Assembly: GCA_963700735.1 (NCBI GenBank)
Contig: CAVOYR010000007.1
Coordinates: 310,001 to 374,000 of the forward strand
DNA from: Anderseniella sp963700735
GTDB lineage: Bacteria; Pseudomonadota; Alphaproteobacteria; Rhizobiales; Aestuariivirgaceae
Direction of reading: 5' to 3'
DNA: 64,000 bases
Positions 51,814-60,271 of the stretch are shown one piece after another; position 1 is the first letter of the stretch; each line of letters opens with the position of its first letter. Under the pieces are notes generated by a model, which searched no databases, had not been told where the DNA came from, and saw only the letters and a program-made list of their open reading frames with translations. Both the position numbers and the translations under genes were made by a program.

Positions 51814-52413
51814 ATGAGAACGGCGAGCGTCACGCGCAAGACCAATGAAACCGATATCTCCGTTGAAGTGAACCTCGACGGCACCGGCACGCGCCAGATC
51901 GCGACCGGAATCGGTTTTCTCGACCACATGCTGGACCAGCTGTCGCGCCATTCGCTGATCGACATGAAGATCAAGACGGTCGGTGATCTTCACATCGACA
52001 TGCATCACACTACCGAAGATACCGGCATTGCGCTCGGCCAGGCCATCTCGAAGGCACTGGGTGATCGCAAGGGTATAAGGCGCTATGCGCACTGCTATCT
52101 GCCCATGGACGAAGCCCTGACCCGGGCAACCATCGACGTGTCGGGCCGGCCCTACCTCGTATGGCGCACGGAATTCAACGCAGCCAGGATTGGCGAGATG
52201 GACACGGAACTGTTCCGGGAGTTCTTCCAGGCCTTTGCCCAGAGCGCTGGCATGACCCTGCATGTCGAAACCCTTTACGGGTTCAATAATCACCATATCG
52301 CTGAAAGCTGCTTCAAGGCTGTGGCGCGGGCCTTGCGTGACTGCATCGAAATCGACCCACGGATGCCGGACGCCGTTCCGTCAACCAAGGGCACGCTTGG
52401 CGGCGGGGAGTAA
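51814..52413 (+). CDS. hisB: imidazoleglycerol-phosphate dehydratase
   Basis: 199-aa Mn-dependent dehydratase, sixth step of histidine synthesis. Motifs: TRKTNETDISVEVNLDGTG, GIGFLDHMLDQLSRHSL, DLHIDMHHTTEDTGIALGQA with metal-binding His and Glu, and NNHHIAESCFKAVARALR. It is monofunctional (no phosphatase domain). ATGs at 51805 and 51814 compete; I use 51814 for family-like length. First gene of the his cluster. Confidence 0.95.
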   Translation: MRTASVTRKTNETDISVEVNLDGTGTRQIATGIGFLDHMLDQLSRHSLIDMKIKTVGDLHIDMHHTTEDTGIALGQAISKALGDRKGIRRYAHCYLPMDEALTRATIDVSGRPYLVWRTEFNAARIGEMDTELFREFFQAFAQSAGMTLHVETLYGFNNHHIAESCFKAVARALRDCIEIDPRMPDAVPSTKGTLGGGE

Positions 52414-52418
52414 GGCCG

Positions 52419-52820
52419 GTGCGTATCTATACCGCTCACCGCAAGACCGAGTACCTGCGCGAGGAAGATGCAGACAGGGCGGTGCTGTTCGTGCGCGAAG
52501 GTTTCAGCTGGTTCGCGTTCTTCATTCCATTCTTCTGGCTGATCTGGCATCGCCTCTGGCTGGCGCTGGCCGTCTACCTGGTGCTTGCCGTGGGATTGGC
52601 GGTACTGGCGAAGTTTACCGGCATGCCGGCGACGCTGACCATGATGCTGTCCCTGTTGATCAATGGATGGTTTGGCCTCGAAGGCAACAATCTGCGCCGG
52701 CGAGCCCTGGGCAGGCGCGGCTTCCTCGAAGTGGCCGACATCGCTGCAGCCGATCGCGAGGAAGCTGCCTGGCGGTTCTTCGCTGATCGCACCGGCCCCC
52801 GGGACGCCGCTGCCGCATGA
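52419..52820 (+). CDS. DUF2628 domain protein (membrane) inside the his operon
   Basis: 133-aa protein of the DUF2628 family with about three hydrophobic segments (FVREGFSWFAFFIPFFWLIWHRLWLALAVYLVLAVGLAVLAKF, LTMMLSLLINGWFGLEGN). The N-terminal RIYTAH and the GWFGLEGNNLRRRALGRRGF motif are typical. Function unknown. It lies 5 bp after hisB and overlaps hisH by 4 bp, so it must be co-translated with histidine genes, a pattern repeated in other alphaproteobacteria. Confidence 0.85.
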   Translation: MRIYTAHRKTEYLREEDADRAVLFVREGFSWFAFFIPFFWLIWHRLWLALAVYLVLAVGLAVLAKFTGMPATLTMMLSLLINGWFGLEGNNLRRRALGRRGFLEVADIAAADREEAAWRFFADRTGPRDAAAA

Positions 52821-53470
52821 TGCGGGTGGCGATCATCGATTATGGCTCGGGCAATCTGCGCTCTGCCCAGAAGTCGTTCGAGCGGGCTGCCCGGGACAGT
52901 GGCATCGCGGCAACCATCGACCTTGTGAGAACCGCTGAGGACGTGCTGGCAGCAGACCGGGTCGTGTTGCCCGGTGTCGGGGCCTACCGCGATTGCCGTG
53001 ATGGCATCAGGGCAATCGACGGGCTGTGGGAAGCACTCGAGGAAAGCGTCCATCGGCAGGCCCGGCCGTTCCTGGGCATTTGCGTAGGGATGCAGCTGAT
53101 GGCGACGCGCGGGCTGGAGCACGGCGAGACCAGCGGCTTTGGCTGGATTGCAGGAGATGTCGACCGCATTGATGTTGGCGCGACGGGCCTGAAGATTCCG
53201 CACATGGGATGGAACACCCTCGACGCATATCGCAGCCACCCCTTGCTGGATGGCATCCGCACCGGGCCTGATGGCAGCCATGCCTACTTCGTTCATTCCT
53301 ATCATCTTAAAGCCGACAACCAGCATGATGTGGTCGCCACCACCACCTATGGTGAAGAAGTGACCGCGCTGGTGGCGCGGGACAACATCGCCGGTACCCA
53401 GTTTCACCCGGAAAAGAGCCAGGTACTCGGCCTCAAGCTGATTGCGAATTTCCTGACCTGGACTCCCTGA
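52817..53470 (+). CDS. hisH: imidazole glycerol phosphate synthase, glutaminase subunit HisH
   Basis: 217-aa class I glutamine amidotransferase supplying ammonia to HisF. Start IIDYGSGNLRSAQKSFERA; catalytic cysteine in FLGICVGMQL; His and Glu in GTQFHPEKSQ. It overlaps DUF2628 (ATGATG start) and is followed by hisA after 14 bp. Confidence 0.96.
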   Translation: MMRVAIIDYGSGNLRSAQKSFERAARDSGIAATIDLVRTAEDVLAADRVVLPGVGAYRDCRDGIRAIDGLWEALEESVHRQARPFLGICVGMQLMATRGLEHGETSGFGWIAGDVDRIDVGATGLKIPHMGWNTLDAYRSHPLLDGIRTGPDGSHAYFVHSYHLKADNQHDVVATTTYGEEVTALVARDNIAGTQFHPEKSQVLGLKLIANFLTWTP

Positions 53471-53484
53471 AAGGTTGACGTGCG

Positions 53485-54222
53485 TTGATTCTCTTTCCTG
53501 CAATTGACCTGAAGGATGGCCAGTGCGTCCGGCTCAAGCTTGGCGACATGGATCAGGCCACGGTTTTCTCCGACGATCCCGCTGCACAGGCGCGCGCGTT
53601 CGAGCAACAGGGCTTCAGTTACTTGCATCTGGTTGACCTGAACGGTGCATTTTCCGGTCAGCCGGTGAATGCGTCGGCTGTCGAGGCAATTCTTGATGCA
53701 GTGTCGCTGCCAGTGCAGCTGGGCGGGGGTATCCGGGACCTGCAAGGTATCGAGCGCTGGCTGGAACGGGGAATTTCCCGCGTCATATTGGGAACGCTGG
53801 CAGTACGCGACCCGGCCCTGGTGCGCGAAGCTTGCAAGGCATTTCCGGGCCGCATCGCGGTGGGCATCGACGCCAAGGCTGGCAAGGTTGCCGTGGAAGG
53901 CTGGGCAGAAAGCTCAAGCCTCAGCATCAAGGAACTGGCAGCCCGGTTCGAGGATGCCGGCGTGGCGGCGATCATCTATACCGATATCGACCGTGACGGC
54001 ATTCTGGCAGGCCTCAACATCGACTCGACCCTGGACCTTGCGCGGTCAACGTCGATACCCGTCATCGCCAGCGGTGGCCTTGCCTCGATGGCGGATATCG
54101 AACGGCTGGCCCAGCCTGACTGTGCGGTACTGGAAGGGGCCATCACCGGCCGCGCATTGTACGACGGGCGCATTGATCCATCAGCTGCGCTCACCGTTTT
54201 GAAGGCGGCAAGCCATGCTTAA
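53485..54222 (+). CDS. hisA: phosphoribosylformimino-5-aminoimidazole carboxamide ribotide isomerase
   Basis: 245-aa (beta/alpha)8 isomerase, fourth step of histidine synthesis. Catalytic Asp in ILFPAIDLKDGQCVRL and a second in YTDIDRDGILAGLN. The start is the TTG at 53485, preceded by AAAGG; no ATG or GTG is available near. It overlaps hisF by 8 bp. Confidence 0.96.
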   Translation: MILFPAIDLKDGQCVRLKLGDMDQATVFSDDPAAQARAFEQQGFSYLHLVDLNGAFSGQPVNASAVEAILDAVSLPVQLGGGIRDLQGIERWLERGISRVILGTLAVRDPALVREACKAFPGRIAVGIDAKAGKVAVEGWAESSSLSIKELAARFEDAGVAAIIYTDIDRDGILAGLNIDSTLDLARSTSIPVIASGGLASMADIERLAQPDCAVLEGAITGRALYDGRIDPSAALTVLKAASHA

Positions 54223-54988
54223 GTCACGCATCATTCCCTGTCTGGATGTAAAGGACGGGCGCGTTGTGAAGGGCGTCAACTTTGTTGACCTGCGCGATGC
54301 CGGCGACCCTGTCGAGATCGCCAAGGCCTACGATGCCGCCGGGGCCGACGAGCTGTGTTTCCTGGACATCACTGCAACCCATGAAAACCGCGGCATCATC
54401 TTCGACGTGGTGAAGCAGACGGCCGAGCAATGTTTCATGCCGCTGACCGTGGGCGGGGGCGTACGGACGCTGGATGACATCCGCAATCTGCTGCTGGCTG
54501 GCGCCGACAAGGTATCGATCAACACTGCGGCAGTGCGTGATCCTGAGTTCGTCAGGCAGGCAGCATTGAAGTTCGGATCGCAGTGCATCGTCGTCGCCAT
54601 TGATGCCAAGCGGGTCAGTCCCGAGGGTGAACCGCTGCGCTGGGAAATCTTCACCCATGGCGGACGCGAGGCGACTGGTATCGACGCGGTTGAATTTGCC
54701 CGGAAGGTCGTCGGTCTTGGCGCAGGTGAGATCCTGCTGACCTCCATGGACAGGGACGGCACAGGCGACGGGTTTGATCTGGACGTAACTCGGGCGGTGA
54801 GCAGCGCGGTCGATGTGCCGGTCATCGCGTCAGGCGGCGTTGGCACGCTGCAGCACCTGGCAGACGGCATCAGCCAGGGCGGGGCGAGTGCTGTGCTGGC
54901 GGCTTCGATCTTTCACTTCGGCACCTACACCATTTCGCAAGCCAAGCATTTCATGGCACAACAGGGCGTCCCGGTCAGGCTCGACTGA
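54215..54988 (+). CDS. hisF: imidazole glycerol phosphate synthase, cyclase subunit HisF
   Basis: 257-aa barrel partner of HisH. Catalytic Asp in IIPCLDVKDGRVVKGVNF and in LLTSMDRDGTGDGFDLD. The phosphate-binding loops PLTVGGGVRTLDDI and VIASGGVGTLQHL are intact. Overlaps the hisA end and is followed by hisE. Confidence 0.97.
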   Translation: MLKSRIIPCLDVKDGRVVKGVNFVDLRDAGDPVEIAKAYDAAGADELCFLDITATHENRGIIFDVVKQTAEQCFMPLTVGGGVRTLDDIRNLLLAGADKVSINTAAVRDPEFVRQAALKFGSQCIVVAIDAKRVSPEGEPLRWEIFTHGGREATGIDAVEFARKVVGLGAGEILLTSMDRDGTGDGFDLDVTRAVSSAVDVPVIASGGVGTLQHLADGISQGGASAVLAASIFHFGTYTISQAKHFMAQQGVPVRLD

Positions 54989-55018
54989 CCAGGCTGGATC
55001 TGGAGACTATTGGATAAG

Positions 55019-55357
55019 ATGCCTGACAGGACAAACACAGATATCCTTTCCGGACTGGAGGCGATCATTACCGAGCGCGCCCGCGCAGGCGACGGTGATG
55101 TGTCCTACACGGCAAGGCTGCTGGCTGCCGGAACCGAGAAGTGCGCCCGCAAGTTTGGTGAGGAAGCAATCGAGCTGATCCTTGCGGCTGTGCAAGGGGA
55201 TGCCCGGCACCTGACGGCGGAAGCTGCCGACGTGATCTACCATCTGTTGGTGGTGCTGCAGGATGGCGGGGTCCGGCTGGAGGATGTGACGGCTGAACTG
55301 GCGAGACGTTTTGATCAAAGTGGGCTAGAAGAAAAGGCGGCGCGGACGGCTTCCTGA
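55019..55357 (+). CDS. hisE: phosphoribosyl-ATP pyrophosphatase
   Basis: 112-aa MazG-like pyrophosphatase, second step of histidine synthesis. Core ARAGDGDVSYTARLLAAGTEKCARKFGEEAIELILAAVQGD with the EEAxE metal site, then AADVIYHLLVVL. The ATG at 55019 is used; a TTG at 55010 close to GGAG is possible. The separate hisI (cyclohydrolase) is not in the window. Confidence 0.94.
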   Translation: MPDRTNTDILSGLEAIITERARAGDGDVSYTARLLAAGTEKCARKFGEEAIELILAAVQGDARHLTAEAADVIYHLLVVLQDGGVRLEDVTAELARRFDQSGLEEKAARTAS

Positions 55358-55372
55358 GGCGCCTGACAGACC

Positions 55373-56323
55373 ATGGACCAGATGACTGCACAACTGTCGC
55401 CTTATCGCATCTTTACCCGCACGGAATGGGCAAAGCTGCGCGCGGACACGCCTCTCACGCTGACCGCCGAGGAAGTCGAGGAACTGCGCGGCGTAAACGA
55501 TCGCGTCAACCTGGACGAGGTTGTCGCCATCTACCTGCCGCTGTCACGCCTGCTGAACCTGTATGTCGCTGCCAGCCAGGACCTGTTCAAGGTCACGCAG
55601 AAGTTCCTCGGCGGCAACAACCACAAGGTGCCATACATCATCGGCATTGCCGGCAGCGTCGCCGGTGGCAAGAGCACAACCGCGCGTATCCTGCGCGGCC
55701 TGCTGGCCCGCTGGCCCAATCATCCCAAGGTTTCGCTGTTGCCCACTGACGGATTCCTGCTGCCCAACGCTGTGCTTGAGCGCGAAGGCCTGATGAACCG
55801 GAAAGGCTTTCCTGAAAGCTATGACCTGCCGGTGCTGTTGAAGTTCCTGTCCGATGTGAAGGCCGGCAAGCGCAATGTCGAGGCCCCGGTCTACTCGCAC
55901 CTGTCCTACGATATCGAGCCGGGCAAGCATATCACGGTGGACCAGCCCGACATCCTGATTGTCGAAGGGCTGAATGTGTTGCAGACCGGCCGCCCGCCGC
56001 GTGATGGCAAGGCCATACCCTATGTGTCCGATTACTTCGACTTTTCGCTGTTCATCGATGCGGACGAGGACGATCTGCGCAGGTGGTACGTGAACCGATT
56101 CTTCTCGTTCCGCGAAACCGCCTTCGCCGATCCCAAGTCATACTTCCATCGCTACTCGAAGCTGTCGGATGTCGAAACCCGCGAAACGGCGACGCGGATC
56201 TGGGAAACGGTCAACCTGCTCAACCTCAAGGAAAACGTGCTGCCGACAAGGCAGCGCGCCGACCTGATCCTGCGCAAGAGCGCGGACCACCACGTCAGCA
56301 CGGTTCACCTGCGAAAGCTCTAG
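55373..56323 (+). CDS. coaA: pantothenate kinase (type I)
   Basis: 316-aa first enzyme of CoA synthesis. Typical start SPYRIFTRTEWAKLR, P-loop GIAGSVAGGKSTTARIL, then LLPTDGFLLPN, KGFPESYD, PVYSHLSYDIEPG and IVEGLNVLQ. A type I kinase is usually inhibited by CoA. It follows hisE by 15 bp, a conserved arrangement. Its stop overlaps the end of the convergent PfkB gene. Confidence 0.96.
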   Translation: MDQMTAQLSPYRIFTRTEWAKLRADTPLTLTAEEVEELRGVNDRVNLDEVVAIYLPLSRLLNLYVAASQDLFKVTQKFLGGNNHKVPYIIGIAGSVAGGKSTTARILRGLLARWPNHPKVSLLPTDGFLLPNAVLEREGLMNRKGFPESYDLPVLLKFLSDVKAGKRNVEAPVYSHLSYDIEPGKHITVDQPDILIVEGLNVLQTGRPPRDGKAIPYVSDYFDFSLFIDADEDDLRRWYVNRFFSFRETAFADPKSYFHRYSKLSDVETRETATRIWETVNLLNLKENVLPTRQRADLILRKSADHHVSTVHLRKL

Positions 56324-57298
56324 ATCAACTCGCTGAGCTTCCGCACAGGCCGCGCACCGATGTGCGAGATAACTTCTGCTGCAGCCACATGCCCGATGCG
56401 CGCGCACTCGGCCAGAGGCATCCTTTGCGCCATGCCGAACAGGAACCCGGCAGTATAAAGATCGCCGGCACCGGTCGTATCAACCACCTCCTTCACAGGG
56501 ACTGCGGCAACCGGATGAACGCCATCGCTTGTTACCACGACGCTGCCGAGCTCCGACCGGGTAACGGCCGAGACCGGGCAATCCTGCCGTACTTGCGCTA
56601 TGGCTGCATCGAAATCAGTCGTCTCGTAGAGCGACAGAAGTTCTGCCTCGTTGGCGAACAGCAGTCCGACGCCCTCGCGGATCAATTGCAGGAAGCTTTC
56701 GCGATGCCGGTCCACGCAGAACGAGTCTGACAGCGTCAGCGCCACCGTCCGGCCGTTCTTGCCTGCCAGCGCCGCAGCCTTGCGAAACGCGTCCTTCGCT
56801 TCAGGACGGTCCCAGAGATAGCCTTCAAGATAGATGATGCCGGCACTGGCCACGTCAGCTTCATGGACATCGCTCTCGTCCAGCAATGCGCTCGCGCCCA
56901 GGAAGGTGGACATGGTGCGTTGACCGTCCGGGGTGACGATAATGATGCAGCGAGCCGTCTGCGGTCCTCCAGCCAGTGCGGCTGTCTCGTAACTGACGCC
57001 AGCGGCGCGAATATCATGGCCAAAGACCTGACCGAGCTGGTCCTCGCGCAACCTTGCCGACATATTTTGCCTTGCCGCCCAGTGACGCGATGCCGGCAAT
57101 GGTGTTTGCCGCTGACCCGCCCGAGATCTCTGTTGCCGGTCCGATCTCGTTGTAGAGCGCCAGCGCCCCGGCTTCATCGACGAGCTGCATCGATCCCTTG
57201 GCAAGCGATTGTTCAGTCAGGAAGCTGTCATCGTGGCGGGCGATGACGTCAACAATGGCGTTGCCAATTCCCAGGACGTGGTAACGGGGGTCAGACAT
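56320..57298 (-). pseudogene. PfkB/ribokinase-family sugar or nucleoside kinase, interrupted by a +1 frameshift
   Basis: The first frame (from 57298) encodes HVLGIGNAIVDVIARHDDSF, GSMQLVD and ISGGSAANTIAGIASLGGKAKYVGKVA. The homology continues in the next frame as EDQLGQVFGHDIRAAGVSYETAALAGGPQTARCIIIVTPDGQRTMSTFLGAS and ends with the signature DTTGAGDLYTAGFLFG. The break is at about 57044-57050 and equals one extra base. The restored length is ~325 aa. The N- and C-terminal motifs resemble adenosine kinase-like members of alphaproteobacteria, but the substrate is not certain. Convergent with coaA. Confidence 0.83.
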
Positions 57299-57438
57299 GA
57301 CTGTTTTCCGGAGGTTCGTTGATGTTTGCTGATGCCTGCATATACAAGCCTGAACAGGTTTCGCAATCCGCGACTTGCAACAGCCCCTGATGTTACCTAC
57401 TTGGCAGCTGTATTTATCTGGATGAATGGACCCCTCTC

Positions 57439-58117
57439 ATGATCGCTGCCGCCTTTCGTGCCGCCAGGGACGTGCTGTCACCGGGCTTCCGGTCTGTCCT
57501 GTGGAAGGCCATCGGCCTGACGCTGTTATTGTTCGTTGGCTTGCTGGTCCTGATCTGGGTCGGATCTTCCGCACTGCTCACGCTGCCATGGCCCTGGCTT
57601 GACGAAGTCATAGCCGCGATCGCAAGCATAGGCCTGCTGGTGGCGTTGTTCTTCCTGATGTCACCGGTCACGGCGGTCTTTGCCGGATTGTTTCTGGACA
57701 CCGTGGCCGACATTGTTGAAATGAAGCATTACCCGGCTGATCCGCAGGGGCGGCCGCCATCGGCAGTATCATCAGCCCTGATGGGCGTTCAGTTCGGTTC
57801 GCTGGTCCTGCTGATCAACCTGCTCGCTGCTGCCGACGATCTTTTTCGGCATTGGCGCGATCATCATGCTGGTGGTCAACTCGTACCTGCTCAGCCGCGA
57901 GTACTTCACCATGGTTGCGGTCCGGCACATGCCGATCGCGCAGGCCCATGACTATCGCAGGGCCAATGCCGGCCGCATCTGGGCGGCAGGCCTCATACCT
58001 GCCGGCCTTGCGCTGGTGCCGTTTCTCAACATTCTCGTCCCGCTGTTTTCCACGTCCTACTTCGTGCACATCTACAAGCGCATCCGCCGCGATGAGCCAC
58101 TGCCCGTCAGCGTCTAG
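57439..58117 (+). pseudogene. EI24/CysZ-like membrane protein, interrupted by a +1 frameshift
   Basis: Frame one encodes MIAAAFRAARDVLSPGFRSVLWKAIGL, several hydrophobic helices and the conserved YPADPQGRPPS-like segment, then LLINLLA. The matching continuation, PTIFFGIGAIIMLVVNSYLLSREYFTMVAVRHM, is one frame later, ending RIRRDEPLPVSV at 58117. The break lies at 57826-57840 and equals one extra base. With the frame restored the protein is about 225 aa with 4-5 membrane helices. EI24 proteins include the sulfate transporter CysZ; transport of sulfate is not assured for this relative. Confidence 0.8.
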
Positions 58118-58764
58118 ATCGGCTTTGCTGGAAACAGGCAAAGATCGTTGATGAGGCAGCGTTCGCATTCGGGCTTGCGTGCCTTGCACACATAGCGGCC
58201 ATGCAGGATGAGCCAATGGTGTGCATGCAGCAGGTAGGGCGCCGGAATGCCTTTCAGCAGGCCAAGTTCAACCGCCAGCGGTGTCTTGCCAGGTGCAAGC
58301 CCTGCCCGGTTTGACACCCGGAACAGGTGCGTATCCACGGCAATGGTGGGTTGGCCGAAGCAGATGTTGAGGACAACGTTGGCAGTCTTTCTCCCGACAC
58401 CAGGCAATGCTTCGAGCGCCTCCCGGGATGAAGGTACCTCGCTGCCGTGGCGCTCGATCAGGGCTTGAGACAGGGCGATGACATTTTTCGCCTTGTTGCG
58501 GAATAGGCCGATGGTCCGAATGTGATCACGTACAACGTCTTCGCCAAGGGCCACCATCTGCTCCGGTGTGCTGGCGGCTGCAAACAGCTTCCGGGTGGCC
58601 TTGTTGACCCCTTCATCGGTCGCCTGGGCAGACAGTACCACCGCCACAAGGAACGTGAATATGTTGACGGATTCAAGCTCACCTTCCGGATGGGGGTTGG
58701 CTTCGTGAAACCGCCGGAACACCTCGGTCATTTCGTCACGATTGAGTTTCTTGCGGCGTCCCAT
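58114..58764 (-). CDS. nth: endonuclease III (DNA glycosylase/AP lyase)
   Basis: 216-aa base-excision-repair enzyme for oxidised pyrimidines. The helix-hairpin-helix LPGVGRKTANVV holds the catalytic Lys, the GQPTIAVDTHLFRVSNR holds the catalytic Asp, and the C-terminal C-x6-C-x2-C-x5-C (CKARKPECERCLINDLC) binds the [4Fe-4S] cluster. ATG at 58764 (MGRRKKLNRDEM). Overlaps the EI24 gene end by 4 bp. Confidence 0.96.
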   Translation of the reverse strand: MGRRKKLNRDEMTEVFRRFHEANPHPEGELESVNIFTFLVAVVLSAQATDEGVNKATRKLFAAASTPEQMVALGEDVVRDHIRTIGLFRNKAKNVIALSQALIERHGSEVPSSREALEALPGVGRKTANVVLNICFGQPTIAVDTHLFRVSNRAGLAPGKTPLAVELGLLKGIPAPYLLHAHHWLILHGRYVCKARKPECERCLINDLCLFPAKPI

Positions 58765-58834
58765 GCAGTTGTGATCTCCTTGCGTCGTGGCACGCATCTT
58801 TCGCTGCGTGGCTTTAGATACTAGGCTGGCATCC

Positions 58835-59302
58835 GTGAAGTCCGAACCGACAATAATCCATCTCTATCCACATCGCTCGCTAACCCGGCGCGGCTTTACG
58901 ATACTGATGGGCAGTATCGCGCTGGTCAGCTTTCTGGCCGGTATCGGGTTCCTGATGATCGGGGCATGGCCTGTGTTCGGGTTCTTCGGTCTCGATGTGG
59001 CGCTGATCTGGTGGGCGTTGAAGCGGAACTTTCGCGATGGCAAGGCACGCGAGGTGCTGACCATTGATGACCTGGCCATCAGGCTCCTTCGCCATGTGCC
59101 GGGTAAACCCGATGCAGAGCATGAGTTTGTCCGCCAGTGGACGCGGGCCGAACTGGAAACGGATACTGGCCGCGACCTGATCGGCAGGCTTTTCCTGGTG
59201 TCCAGGGGCGCCAGGACCGAAATCGGCAGCTTCCTGTCGCCTGATGATCGGCAAACACTCTGGTCAGCCCTGGGTGGAATGGTCGCTACGGCGCGCGTCT
59301 GA
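58835..59302 (+). CDS. DUF2244 domain protein
   Basis: 155-aa membrane protein of the DUF2244 family. Two adjacent hydrophobic helices (TILMGSIALVSFLAGIGFLMIG, VFGFFGLDVALIWWALKRNF) are followed by a hydrophilic domain with the family stretch VRQWTRAELETD and IGSFLSPDDRQTLW. Function unknown. I choose the GTG at 58835 (KSEPTIIHLYPHRSL follows), because the longer frame from 58787 would overlap the divergent start of nth. Confidence 0.83.
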   Translation: MKSEPTIIHLYPHRSLTRRGFTILMGSIALVSFLAGIGFLMIGAWPVFGFFGLDVALIWWALKRNFRDGKAREVLTIDDLAIRLLRHVPGKPDAEHEFVRQWTRAELETDTGRDLIGRLFLVSRGARTEIGSFLSPDDRQTLWSALGGMVATARV

Positions 59303-59389
59303 ACGGATCAGCTTCGCGGCCCAGGCCCGTAAAACGGGTGGTTCACCGGTTTGCGGCGGGCTAGCCTTGCACCATCACCATTCACAGTC

Positions 59390-60271
59390 ATGAAGTCACT
59401 TGCCATGTCCCAAGCCCAGTCCAATGCCGCTGCCAACCCCGACTATGAGCTGGTGCGCAGCACGATCGAGTTCCTGTCCTCACACTGGCAGGAGCAGCCG
59501 TCGCTGGACGAGATTGCCTTCAATGTCGGGGCCAGTGCGGACACGGTGCAACGCAGTTTCAGCCGCTGGGCCGGAATCACGCCAAAGTCCTTCATGCAGG
59601 CCATCACCCTGGACAGGGCGCGGGAGCTGCTGCGTGAGTCTGCCACGGTGCTGGATACGACCTATGAGCTCGGGCTGTCAGGTCCCGGCCGCCTGCATGA
59701 CCTGTTTGTTACCCATGAAGGCATGTCACCCGGCGTCTACAGGGCAAGGGGCGAAGGCCTTACCATCACCTGGGGGCTGCATCCCTCTCCGTTCGGCACG
59801 GCCGTGGTGCTGACGACGGCACACGGCCTGGCGGGACTGGCATTTGCAGACGAAGGTGGCGAGGTGGCAGCCTTCGACGACATGCAACACCGCTGGCCTC
59901 GCGCCACCTATGTTCGCGACGATGCGGCCACGGCAGACACGGCACGTCGGGTGTTTGATCGCGACCAGTGGCGGCCAGACCAGCCGTTGCGCATCACCCT
60001 GATCGGGACGGATTTCGAGGTCCGGACCTGGGAAACCCTGCTGCGGATCCCGCTGGGCAAGGCGACCACCTATACCGATGTTGCCCACCATATCGGCAAG
60101 CCGAAGGCGGTACGAGCCGTGGGCTCGGCGGTCGGGCGCAACCCCATATCATTCGTGGTGCCGTGCCATCGCGTGCTGGGCAAGTCTGGTGGCCTGTGCG
60201 GGTATCATTGGGGCCTCACCCGCAAGAAGGCGATCCTCGGCTGGGAAGCGGGCGCGGTATCCGGCGCCTAA
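59390..60271 (+). CDS. AraC-type HTH plus O6-methylguanine methyltransferase (Ada-like, without zinc domain)
   Basis: 293-aa fusion. The N-terminal ~105 residues form an AraC-type HTH (PSLDEIAFNVGASADTVQRSFSRWAGITPKSFMQ). The C-terminal half is a DNA-repair methyltransferase with the acceptor Cys in VVPCHRVLGKSGGLCGYHWGLTRKKAIL. There is no N-terminal Cys4 zinc domain (Cys38-type acceptor) of classical Ada, so the methyl-phosphotriester sensor is missing. It may repair O6-alkylguanine and act at promoters by a different trigger. Start at 59390 or 59405 is uncertain. Confidence 0.86.
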   Translation: MKSLAMSQAQSNAAANPDYELVRSTIEFLSSHWQEQPSLDEIAFNVGASADTVQRSFSRWAGITPKSFMQAITLDRARELLRESATVLDTTYELGLSGPGRLHDLFVTHEGMSPGVYRARGEGLTITWGLHPSPFGTAVVLTTAHGLAGLAFADEGGEVAAFDDMQHRWPRATYVRDDAATADTARRVFDRDQWRPDQPLRITLIGTDFEVRTWETLLRIPLGKATTYTDVAHHIGKPKAVRAVGSAVGRNPISFVVPCHRVLGKSGGLCGYHWGLTRKKAILGWEAGAVSGA

